Shown here: piece by piece, positions 52,992 through 64,000 of the stretch | Layout of the letters: the number at the start of each line of letters is the position of its first letter | Position numbering within the stretch: position 1 is the stretch's first letter | Origin: Phascolomyces articulosus | Taxonomy: Eukaryota; Mucoromycota; Mucoromycetes; Mucorales; Lichtheimiaceae | NCBI GenBank assembly: GCA_025677815.1 | Contig: JAIXMP010000028.1 | Location: forward strand, 496,001 to 560,000 | Length of the DNA: 64,000 nt | Direction: 5' to 3' | Made by a program: the position numbers and the translations under genes | Notes under the pieces: model-generated | The model's database searches: none | What the model was told of the DNA's origin: nothing | What the model saw: only the letters and a program-made list of their open reading frames with translations

Positions 52992-55514
52992 TTATCGACG
53001 TATCCATCATTTTCTATATATATATATATTATCATTTTTTTATTATTACTATGTGTAAAGTACCATCGATATCTCATCCGCAATTGCAAATCCATTCCAT
53101 TTAGTATTCTATTTTATATTTTTTTTTGTTTCTTTCTTCATTTTATATATACATACACAAACAACAACAACTACAACATTTCTTTCATTAAGCTACATAT
53201 TTCAATATATTATGTGGACATTTTTTTGTTTCTAAGAAAATAAAACAAAACCCTGGTTAATGTATTGACATACCATATCATAATTTATATGTTATCATTT
53301 CTAACAGTTATTTCATACAACATATACAGTATTCTATATAGTGGAATCCTTATCATATTTAAATAATATAATAACCCCACGTTATTATTATAAACCAGTA
53401 ATAAAAATGACATTTATAAGGTTTAGTATATAATTTAACTATTGCATGTTATTCACCACATGAAACCTGCCAATTTCTCTGTGATGCTGGATTGTTGTTC
53501 GTTGTGTGGCTCCTTTTATCTATGCTATAAATAAAGGTACATTTGAACCACCATCATAAATCCGCGCATTTGTTTATCTTCTGGGCTAAGTGTGTATGAC
53601 AGAACGCAAAAATTCCCATGAGCTTGTTTTTTCATATTGAATTACTTTTTTTTAGTGAACTTTTTTTTACATTTGATATATAATACATGTCAACAAAAGA
53701 CAAAATGCTCACAAATACAGAGTCAAACATATTATATAATAATATATGAAAGAATCCTTTGAAAGCTGCCATATTTTATTGCTGCGGAAAATTCGTGTAC
53801 AGTATATCACACGACCTTTTAAACGTGGCTCATTATTATCATAATGTACACTGAATATAATAAATAAAAAACACAACTCACTCCCAAATAAGCAACTCAT
53901 TCCACCAATATCTATAATTTTTATATGTAAGCGTATGATTATTTGTTATTTGCTTACTATTATCTGATAAAGTTTATCTGGTATCGATAATGAATAAAGG
54001 AGAACTATTTTGCGTTAGTAGTAGTAAATCAAATGATTGTATACATATTCTGTCCATTTTAAATTCCTGTGTAATAGATATAACATTATACAGAATCATC
54101 ACATCAGGTCGAAGATCAGTATAGGAAAATATGAAACTTAACGTTTTTTTTAAGAGCATGAGGAGTTTATAGGGTTTTATATCACAGAGGTGACATTTTG
54201 CATAATAGAGTAAGAATGTTGCTATTTACCTTTGTCGTAAGTCATCGAGATAGTAAGAATGAATTGCGATTTTTTACGTTAAGCTGCATATAGGTCTAAT
54301 ACGATCAATGTAATGTAGTACTCATCTGTAGTTATATAAAATAAGAGACAGCAGTGGTTTAAAACTCATAATGTGTCATTGTATTATTATCATAAGTACG
54401 CTAACAATAAATCAATTCGATCACGAAGAATAGACAATAGGTTTTACATACAATGTAAAATATATAATATTTCAATCGTTCATCGAAGAAGATTATGACA
54501 TTTGAAATTGAGAATTGACAAATCAGTGATTGGCTTGGATGGTCGATCACTCTATTTGAAACCACGATCATTTTTGATCTATTTGCTTCTCTGCATAAAA
54601 AAAACGGGACTACGACATGATTTCTACGGTTACAAGTTTACTTATTTCCATAGGCGCTGATAACATCATTATCTTGCTGTCTACATATCTTATTCTTCTC
54701 AATCATGAAACAATCTTGGTACTAAAAGGATTGCATGGACCATGAATTGAACCCTCAATTTTTGTGAAACACATTTATGCTATTAAGGCTTCAACCAACA
54801 TGAAATGCCAAAATGAATTGGAAAAAAAATCTCGAATAACGAGAAATAAATTCTGGTTTTCTCAATAAACATGAAAAGCACACGATCAATATTATTTGTG
54901 TATCATTTTACTAAAACACACGTTGTTATTATACAATGAGTTATAAATAATCATCATAAATAACATTCTTCATCTTCTATTATTTCTTTATAAATATTGG
55001 AATTTAAAGTAGCTCGAGGATAAAATAGATAAGAAGAAGAAATTGTTTATTTGACATATATATTTTGATACCACTAACAGCAACAAATCATGATTATGAT
55101 GATGACAAAATAAAATATCAAATCTATTTATTAAAAAGCATCATAAGTCATGTAAAAAAAAAAATAAGTGATACCTAGATAGGTTTTATAGTGGTGTATG
55201 AGCCCTTTTACTATATAACTTTTATACTCTCAATGTAGGAATATCCAAAGATAGTGGAAACTTTTATGGCCCGGGTAACGATTTTTCTTGCTTATATATT
55301 TTCAAGGAGGCTGATGGCAAGTCCCCCCACGAATCATCTTTGCGTAAACATTTTTTTCCCTGACTTCCCAGATTGCCGGTAAATATATATATAAAAAGGG
55401 AAAAAATATCCTTAATCTACTCTTTTTTTTCATTCTCCCCAGTTTTGTTTCATTTATGTGTTAAATACTACCAGTTAGGCAAACCTCCTGATAGAAAAAA
55501 AAAACTGCAACGCA
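52992..55514. other. Intergenic stretch
   Basis: The ATG4 3' flank, then 2.5 kb of AT-rich DNA with only short open frames, ending in the transcription-factor promoter. No repeats or RNA genes recognised. Confidence 0.5.
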
Positions 55515-58293
55515 ATGAGCGATTCAACATCATTTCAAGGTCATTCCTTTCAAGGGACAAACTCGAATGATTCAAAACAAACTACCGACCAACAACAAGT
55601 GAATAATAAGAGAAGTTGTGACAATTGCCGCAAAAAGAAAATTCGTTGCGATTCTCATTTGACCATGCCATGTACAGCATGTCAAAAAGTGGGTATTGAG
55701 TGCTTAATCACATCCAAACCCAAGAAAAGCGGTCCGCCCTCAAAAATGTATATGAGTTCACTCGAAAAACGGATTGAACAACTCGAGTCGCTCCTGTCTG
55801 AGCAAAACAAAAGTGCAGCTGGTGATATAGGCAATAATCAATCTTATGCAGCAGCAGCTACATCGCCATCACAACAACAGCAGCATCCATCCCAGAAATT
55901 TGACATTGTTTTTTCACCTTGGATGAACCTTGCAAAACAATCTAATAGTCAACAACAATCTGGTTCGTTAGTCACTGGTAGCAACAACAGTGACAAACAA
56001 ATTATCCACAACAGCGACTCCAGTATGGTACCTGTATCTCAAGCTGTCGTTGATATGATACACGAGATACCAAACCTAACAACAGATTTAGTGGAAGATT
56101 TGATGGAAAGGTATGACTTATATATAACTTTATCTGAATTTTATCTCACCATTATGTGTCATTATTGTATATAATAGATACTTTACCTTTATACACCCAC
56201 GCGTACCTGTACTTGACAAACGTAGCTTTTTATTACAATATTATTACCAGTTTCCTGAACCACTTGAAAAACACCTCTTTTATGCTGTATGTGCCATGGG
56301 TTGTCAATTCTTACCTCGCGCTGGATTGACGGGTGATAGTTCAGCTGAACGAAAAATTGGACGATTATTACGAGATAAGGCCATGGGAGTGATGCATTTT
56401 GCCTATAAGCGATCAAGCATAACTACACTTCAAACATTGTTGATGATGTCATTGCTTGCTCCAAATTCTGATAATGGTGAAGGTTCTTCGACAAATTGGT
56501 AAATGATTATTTCCTTCAATACTAAGATAACAAAAGTTAACTTTTTGATACAAATTCGTTCATTTTCTTAGGCTTGTTCTTGGGGCGGTAAGATAAAAAT
56601 AATATTATTTTGGTGTGAATATTTTATTACGTTATCTATTCCTGCGATTACATAATCAATCCTAGAAAGTATACTTCATACTTAAATGCTTTATATATAT
56701 TAAAAAAACTCACTATTATTGGATGATACTTCTTTTACTAGGCAATCCGTATGGTATGTTCTCTTTGTTTCTTTTGTTAATTGATGATAACAAGTGATTT
56801 TATTTTATTTTTTTAAAAAAAGAAAAGTGATTAATACTCTCATTAGAGCCAAGATATGGAAATACATCGTGAAGAAAACTATCTACACATGTCCAAGTGT
56901 GAAATAGAAATGCGACGACGTATAGCACATAATATTTACATGTGGGACAAATTCTCTGCCGCTGCAGCTTGGAAACCATTTACTATTAGAGATGAAGACT
57001 TTAGTGTCCAAATACCATCGGATTACGAACAAGAACCAGAAGATGGAATAACCATGGATCAACTCTCTAATGATCAATCACCACTTCCCAAACTATTGAA
57101 ACAAACCGAAGAAGATATCCATGAAAAAAAACCCGTCTATTATATCCATGTTCAATCCGTTCCCATGTCACGAATGATTGGTCGAATTCTTACTTCATTA
57201 CATTTAACCAAAGCTGTTGATGAAAGTGGCGTCAGTATTGATATTGATATGATTACACACTTGGATACTGCGCTCATTGCATGGCGACAAGTTGGGTATG
57301 AAAAGCCGTACGACAGCTATGTTCTTCATAATGGTAACGTATTGTGGCAATAATAATAATAATAATAATAGAATGACGATTATCTAGTTTAAGCGTATAT
57401 AAAAATTAGAGTGTTATGTACTTCTGACTTTCTTTTTCTTTTTCATGTGTTATTGTTTATTAGAGATTTTTGATATGCTGTATCATGCTGGGGTACTACT
57501 TCTTTATCGACCATTGATTATTGATTCGATTCCTATCCCACAATGTGCTGGTGCCAATAGTATTCAGATGTTAGATCTTTGTACGGATGCAGCTGAGAAG
57601 ATTATTGACTTTATGGAGACAGCTCCTGTATGGGGAATCCCATGTTTGAAAGATTTGTGAGTATTATCCATAAAAAAAGTATAGTTCTCAAACAAGCATC
57701 TCATTTTGAAAATTCTTACTACTAATGTTCAAACTTATTACTGGTGACCTCTGATTTGATTTATTATTACTTTTATTTCTAGTTTAATTATACAATGCGC
57801 CACTGTTTTCTTACAGAATTGCAATAACGAGGATCGGAATACCCGATCAAAAGCACGTAAAAACCTACATCGATGTGCAGCTGTACACCAAATTGATGAT
57901 ATTTTTAGTCAAAGCCAAAACTCTGTACTTCTTGAAGAACTTTCAAAGCAGCTCCCACATGAAGAAGACGAGGAAGTTCCTTCACATCAGATGATGATAC
58001 ACCAGTTATCAAATGAGAATGAACAAGTACAATCACCATTAACAACAAGTGCTAACGAGTTTGGTAGTAGCACTGATAATCCAACGATGGATTCATTGAC
58101 AGTAGCAATGGCTGTCTATGATCGTGAATCAAATGACGATACCTATAATAACATGCTTTTATCATGGCAGCAATTACAGCGAGAACAACAACAGCAGGCA
58201 CGTAACGAATTTGATCTCATGATGGAGATGGATATGGACCATTTAGTGCTTGATTCTACTTATTTACTCGGACCTCAACAGCAACTCTTTTGA
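55515..58293 (+). CDS. Zn(II)2Cys6 fungal transcription factor
   Basis: Seven exons (55515-56110, 56178-56498, 56572-56587, 56742-56753, 56847-57333, 57464-57656, 57783-58293) encode 711 residues. The zinc cluster has C35, C38, C45, C53, C56 and C63 with the canonical 2-6-7-2-6 spacing, followed by a basic linker and a coiled-coil dimerisation segment (SLEKRIEQLESLL). The middle homology domain is present: RYFTFIHPRVPVLDK, WLVLGAAIRM, then EMRRRIAHNIYMWDKF and IRDEDFSVQIP. The C-terminus is rich in Gln, Met and Asp and may activate transcription. Two adjacent micro-exons (16 nt and 12 nt) encode most of WLVLGAAIRM. The regulated pathway cannot be told from sequence; no metabolic cluster adjoins it. 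Confidence 0.9.
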
Positions 58294-60232
58294 TGTAATA
58301 AACCATTATAGTTAATATTAAACAGCATGTTGAAAACATACAACAACTGAAAAGGCACCGACAATAAGCGTAACAAATAATTAACTATGCAGTGTAAATT
58401 ATACGAGAAATTAGCATTAAGGCATGACTGAGTTTGCATCGTCGCCCATCGTCCTTTCTTTTTGTTTTGTATATATATTACTATTAGGTACATATTTTTC
58501 ATACATCCATAATATAAACAAAAAAGTTAGCGTTGATTATGGTTCAACTTGTCATATCCTAACTATTATATGCCATGTATTCTTATTTCATATGTAGTCT
58601 ATTATCCTTGACACAATTTATGAAACAAACCTTGAAATTATAATTAAAAGTGAATTATAGCTACTAAGTTTACATTTATTTTGTTTCGTAAAAATATTGA
58701 TTCAGAATAAAAATTAATCACAGGAACAGCTTATTTATCAAATTTACAAAAGTCATAACGACATAATAAACGAGTTGAGGCTATGCCCAACATCCTGAGC
58801 ATTCCATGCTTAAAAAAAAACTTGTCCATGCATCATGATTTTTATCACGAGGATCATTGCAAGGATGTTTTTTTTTTCATTATTTTCTTATTAAACTTTA
58901 AGCTTCACAATAAAGGAAGCAAAGGGACAATCGATGCGATAAAAATATGTCAAAGGGACTGGGGTTTGGCATATGCTTATTTTACGCAGCAAGGCAGTGG
59001 TTTGTTTCCAAGCATTCATAGCCAATGTTTGACCATCCTCAGTATCCCTTCATTTGAAATGGCCAACGTTAAAATGATGGGAACAGGATTTTGGAGAATA
59101 CAAGCCTTTAGGAATTAGTGGAACATCTCATGAGCGATGAAATGATAATAATAAAAAGAGAGGGTGGTTGACTTTTTTGAAGTTAATAATAGAATGGTGA
59201 TTAACTTGGCTTGTTAACGATAATGCTTAACGAGACATTAACGGTTCCCAATGATGAAAGAACAGGATAGAGGACCGCGGTTCGATACTTTCTTGACTGT
59301 CAGTAGAAGAAGTGCCCACTGTCGGCAAAGAGGAAAGAAAAGGAAAGGTAAAAAGCGTTTCAGCATCTTATTTATAACAATGAACATGCAAAATTGATTT
59401 TTCAGTCCTTTATTAGCATTTTATTATAAACAATGATCGCATGACACTATTCATTTCTTTTATATGAATATACTTTCAATATCACTATATAAACAATCTA
59501 TCAACAATCCTCTTTTCTGTGATGCTGATCACTTGTCCCAATGGTATTATGTAACACATAGTTTGACTTATAAGATACTGACTGTTGTGGTACACACAGA
59601 AGCAAAAAAAAAAACACTTCATTCAACTGGGGAATGATAATTTGTCTATTGGTATTTTATGACATTATCGCATTTTTAGCAGATGATTACGAAAGAGGTG
59701 CGCTGGCACCGCCAGAAGTTTTTCATACAAGAAATATCTTTCCGCCATCAAGAATAATGTTATAGAAGTGTTTCTCTTTCAATGTATAAAATTTACGTCA
59801 TTCGCGCCACATTGCAAAAGACACATGAAGATATGTGTATTTATAACAAGTGCTCAACTTTTAATACTTAATAACATATTAACAATAAACTATAATGTAC
59901 ATATAAAATTGATGCCCCTTTCTATATATAAAAAGCGTAGCCAGCATATAATGACATGATTGTATGGCAATTGAAATAATGATTTTATCTCTAAAAAGAG
60001 CGTAGCAATAATATAGTAAAGGTATAGTTCGTTATGTTGTGGTAGTACAAGGTGTGCCGTTCTATTTAGTTTACTTAGCTCGTGAACATTGGAGACCTTT
60101 GGACTAATTCGTGTCACCAACTAAAACAAGTTTATTTAAAGTAAACAGCTGCATCTTCACACCATAACCGACCACTTCTTTTTTTTCTTTCTCTCTTTTT
60201 TTAATTTTATTTTCCCTATAAAAAATATAAAT
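58294..60232. other. Intergenic stretch
   Basis: No gene is supported. A 111-codon plus-strand frame at 58783-59118 has a fairly mixed composition in its second half but no family resemblance, no splice context and a poly-T run inside. The last 100 bp is a T-rich leader before 60233. Confidence 0.45.
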
Positions 60233-61925
60233 ATGAACTTCCAAGGTCGATCACCGCCCGTAAGTCATGATATTTTGGTATTATTAGAATTAATAATAAT
60301 AAAACCTGAACCTTATATATAACACCATCACGATGATATAGTATAAGTAACATGTTATCATCCTTCCTTAAAAAAAATAGGTACCAGTAGCAAGCACAAG
60401 CACGGATACTGTACAATCACAGCAATCAACAACTTGGGGAGGAGGAAGTAACGAATTTTTTATGAAAAAGATTGAATATATTAAATTAACTCCAGAAGAG
60501 AAAAAAATCGTACAGCTTTTTCGACCTGGTATCGTACTTGGTGATCCAAGCTATCGACGTATATCTTTGTCAGCTTTGGAATATATGAAAGATGTGAAAG
60601 AACAAATAATCGATGATATCAAGAATCAACCTCCATATGCAATAGAACCACCTGATACAGATGCAGAGCAAATCAACAACATCAGCCATATAATGGATGA
60701 AAACCAACAACTTGTACCACGTCTAAAAATTGCTGTTGAATTTCATTACCGTGCTAATCCATATGGAGAAGATTCTGCTGGTACAAGCCCTACAGACTCT
60801 GCTGGCAATAATCCTGACCCCATTTCCAATTATAATGAGTTGTTTTTGCTCGCAAGTGGGCTTCATCCTCGCAAAGTAGTTGTCAGTAAACTGAAAGAAT
60901 TTGATTTGGAGCCTTTATTTGATGATATATGTCGTATAGAGAGCAAACCATCAGTTTTTACTCGGTTACAGGATGTCATGCTGTTTATACGGCAATTGGA
61001 ACCACCAGAACCACCACAACGATCAGGCACAAATGTAACTAGCAAAGCGTCATCCCCTGTTCCATCACCACCTACCTCATCCTCATCACGACGATTCTCG
61101 ATACCCTTGCGAAGGCGTAAAATGGAAGAAAGCAATATTAGTGCAAACGAACTCTCAGATCATCATCGTCAACGTTTGCTTGCCTGGGAGCGAAACTTAA
61201 TTTGGTTTATTCATACTGCCAATATATTGATGGGAACATTTCATGGTCATTTGCCTTACTATTGGTTAAATCAAGAACAACTCAATAGAGGCTGGAAAGA
61301 TGTTCCAAATGTAAGAAAATTACCGCGTGTACCCACACTGGAAGAATTTGATCGATCTCGGTATTCAATCAGTGCATTTCCTCGCATCAAATATGGAATT
61401 AAAGTATTTGGAAAAGAAGTATCGCTTCAGGTCCTTTCATTGATGGATTTTCGGTACCGTATTGAAGATAAAGCAAAAGTGGAGAATCATACGATATGGA
61501 AATACTATAGTGACAGTATACTCAAGTTATCCAAGCTCATACCCAATAAACGATCTTTCGATGTTGCTATTGATGTTGGAATGATACCAGAGGATATGCA
61601 AAGTATAGTGGATTTTTCTTGGTGGACAGACAATGTCATCAAGTTTGGAAGAGAGGTTGAGCATAGCATGCCTCTTTCCGGTGAAGGAGGAATTACCATC
61701 GGCAGGGAAACATATGAATTATTTTACAAGTTGAACAAGGGTTATTACAGTTTTTTCAAGACAGTCCGACGTGATTTATGGGAACAATACAAATATAATC
61801 CAGTTCAGCTTATACTTAACTTTATTACATTTTTGCTGACCCTTGCAGGTGTAGTATTTGCAGTTACTGGCGTGATTCAAGTCCTTCAAGGGTTCTGTTA
61901 TTTTGGAGACGAATACTGCTCCTAA
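60233..61925 (+). CDS. Uncharacterised protein with one C-terminal membrane span (523 aa)
   Basis: Two exons (60233-60259, 60381-61925) encode 523 residues; the tiny first exon gives MNFQGRSPP. I do not recognise a domain. There is no signal peptide. The sequence is mostly charged and helical, with a Pro/Ser-rich, basic loop at about 195-230 containing repeated Ser-Ser-Arg-Arg. Trp-rich motifs include LLAWERNLIWF and DFSWWTDNVIKF. A single hydrophobic helix lies at about 486-511 just before a short Cys-containing tail (FCYFGDEYC), so the protein is probably tail-anchored with its bulk in the cytosol. The layout, a large soluble body with a terminal span preceded by an aromatic-rich Y-NP segment, is reminiscent of plant DUF247 proteins. 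That is a resemblance of architecture, not an assignment. It is most likely a lineage-specific family. Confidence 0.75.
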
Positions 61926-63718
61926 AATAAGTAATAAATAATTACCTTACTATTCATCTACTTAATTATTACTTTTTACCGCTACATATTACCATGTAAT
62001 CTTATTAATTGTACGAACACTCTTTTTGTGTATATTATATAATAATTATAGTTTTTATTATAAACATGCTAATTCCATTTGCATATTGCTGATAAATAAA
62101 ATATGCTATAAATATATAAACACGACTGATGCTTTTTTAATTTCGTTGCTGACTATTTTTATGCGCTTTCATTTTTATTGATCTTCACTTTTTCAGGCAT
62201 TAGGCAAATGCAGAATTAAATTAGAGTCATAAAACATAAAATTTTTAAATTTCATCCTTTGATTTTATTTTCTTCAAGTTTTGTACCAAAAATAATATGT
62301 TTAAATGTCATAGAAAGCATGACTTAAATCATAAAACATAAATTATAATATATTTTTTTCAGCAAACTTGGAATTTAGCTGGCATTTTTTTTATGTTTTA
62401 TGATTATGATTTTGATTCTGAATTTGCCTATTATCACTGACCGTAACAATTGTTTTGATCCAAAACTTTCTTTAGTTTATTTTTGTAAAAATACTCTATG
62501 GATTTGATGCTCATGATGTATAGGACCAAAAAAATTGCCAGAGATGGATTTTACTGAGGCAGTTAATTAAGTTTCTTTTCTGTTTGATTCCACTGCTGAT
62601 CATTATTAGTATTTGGCAGGATCAAGTTATGGTCCTCAGTGAGCGGGACCAAATAACGCTTTTTTTTCTATTTCTTTATTATTATTCACAAACACCATAT
62701 TACTCACTTGTGAATCTTTAACAGATGTTTTCCGAAGATCTATACATATGGCTTAACTAATCAGCACTTAATATATAGTACGAGTATGAAAGGCATGAAT
62801 GGGCGGTAATAATGATACTGAACATGGTTTTCTTCAAACTTTTTGTAGAACTTAATTGGTGGTAAAAGCTTTCATCACATCTATTTATTTTTCCTGTCAC
62901 ATATTATTTGGATCAGCTACTCTTACTCCTGCTATATTTTTAGTATTCTTTTTTATCAATCAGCGGGTACTACTTACTGCTTACTGAATAATAATAGCAG
63001 CAGCTCTTTATTTTTGATCAGTGTTAACTTGATAACACATTAACGAAATATGTGTAATGTATTGACAAAATCGAATAAAAAAGGGATAGAGAAAAAAAGC
63101 AAGACAGTGCGCACTCTAATAAAAGAAACGAGGTAGATGACATACAATGATCATAATCCATGGTAACCAATAATAGCGATGAATACTAACGCCGTACACG
63201 TTTTTTAATTTTTATTTGCGACACTTCTTTAAAAAATGAAATAGCGAGTAAATCTAAATACGACGCGCTCAATCGGAACTGGGGCCCCATTCCAAATGCT
63301 GCTGAAACAACAATCACTAGAAATTCTCATGAGTTGCTGTAAACAATCCATATAATGAATAGATAGCATATTTTCTAATCAAAATAAAAATCATGCAAAG
63401 AAAAATACAGGCGTTTATAAAAAAGACCATATGTACTTTGAACCCAGCATCCGCTGGCTGACAACGTGAACTAGAATTAGTGACACGTCAAAAAGTACTC
63501 CATTGAGGAGGGAGAGAGAAAGAGGGTAAACTATATAAGCTGATAAATGGAGCAATGAGTTTATATTAGTTGAGTGATCTTCAAATACTACATCTTCTTA
63601 AACGGTTTACAAAACTATAAACTTACCAAAGCAAATTAAAAAAAAAACATAGAAGAAATGTGCAAAAAGAAAAAGTTCTAATAGAAGAGAATTAATCATT
63701 AGAATACATAGATAAATA
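61926..63718. other. Intergenic stretch
   Basis: AT-rich with short frames only. A TATA-like ACTATATAAG near 63530 precedes no convincing plus-strand coding region. Nothing else identifiable. Confidence 0.45.
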
Positions 63719-64000
63719 TCAATATTCACACATTAACTTGATGATTAACCTCTCCAATACCCAACTAAGCATCATGATAATGAAAGTCATACATATTTTG
63801 AAATAAGCAAAAAAAAGGGCGAGTTTAAAGACATCCCGGGTCAAAACATGACCAAAAATAGACAACAGGGTAGATATTTCAGTAGGAATGACATGATACG
63901 GCAAAGGATTAAACCAACATATATGATGAAAGATGGATGATATAGCATGATGATAAATCGATAAAGCATACATGATAAAAGTTTGTTCAGGGTAACTTGA
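63719..64000 (-). CDS. Possible 3' exon of a gene cut by the window edge
   Basis: A minus-strand frame stays open from the window edge to a TGA at 63719-63721. It encodes about 93 residues with mixed, protein-like composition, including PYHVIPTEISTLLSIFGHVL and a hydrophobic C-terminal segment (FKICMTFIIMMLSWVL) that could span a membrane. The frame enters from outside the window, so this may be the last exon of a larger gene; an internal ATG at 63973 is also possible. No family is recognised and chance is not excluded. Confidence 0.35.
   Translation of the reverse strand, partial: SSYPEQTFIMYALSIYHHAISSIFHHICWFNPLPYHVIPTEISTLLSIFGHVLTRDVFKLALFFAYFKICMTFIIMMLSWVLERLIIKLMCEY

Noticed and set aside
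58783..59118. 111-codon plus-strand open frame
   Set aside because: Contains a poly-T derived Phe run and no family resemblance; not convincing enough to call a gene.

Overview
The window is nuclear DNA of a filamentous fungus, most likely an early-diverging one of the Mucorales (Mucoromycota). It is AT-rich. Genes are broken by many short GT-AG introns (mostly 50-130 bp, poly-T or poly-A rich, several with TACTAAC-like branch sites). A CotH-family secreted kinase-like gene and two decayed copies of a gene family I associate with Mucoromycota support the assignment. I cannot name the species. Exon structures below were built by hand from splice consensus, reading phase and family resemblance; in every model the coding length closes to a whole number of codons.

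Layout. 1-7.3 kb has no gene I can support. An S6-kinase-like AGC kinase (7297-9303, minus) and the PP2A scaffold subunit (13271-16451, plus) diverge across a 4 kb gap. Next come three tightly packed minus-strand genes: a small CHY-type zinc protein (17842-18479), HUS1 of the 9-1-1 checkpoint clamp (18628-20161) and the Golgi protein UNC-50/Gmh1 (20361-21715). From 21.7 to 27.7 kb is an accessory zone with a decayed multicopy gene, a solo LTR with a perfect target-site duplication, Tc1/pogo-like terminal repeats and a possible reverse-transcriptase scrap. A small secreted peptide gene with a TATA box (27721-27979) follows, then the tRNA m5C methyltransferase Trm4/NSUN2 (29142-33179) and a polyol dehydrogenase (33727-34910).

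34.9-42.9 kb is a second accessory zone. It holds a broken Tc1/mariner-type transposase, a second decayed copy of the same gene family and a second solo LTR of the same LTR family. After it come a Dma1-like FHA-RING ubiquitin ligase (42882-44711, minus) and three tandem plus-strand genes: a Ppn2-like membrane phosphatase, a CotH protein and the autophagy protease ATG4 (46715-52991). The right end carries a Zn2Cys6 transcription factor (55515-58293), an unrecognised 523-residue protein with one C-terminal membrane span (60233-61925) and perhaps the 3' end of a gene running off the edge.

There is no operon-like or cluster logic. Most genes are single-copy housekeeping genes: TOR-linked signalling (S6 kinase, PP2A-A, ATG4), checkpoint control (HUS1, Dma1-like) and tRNA modification. 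The most interesting material is in the two accessory zones, where relics of the same gene family and the same LTR family occur together twice.
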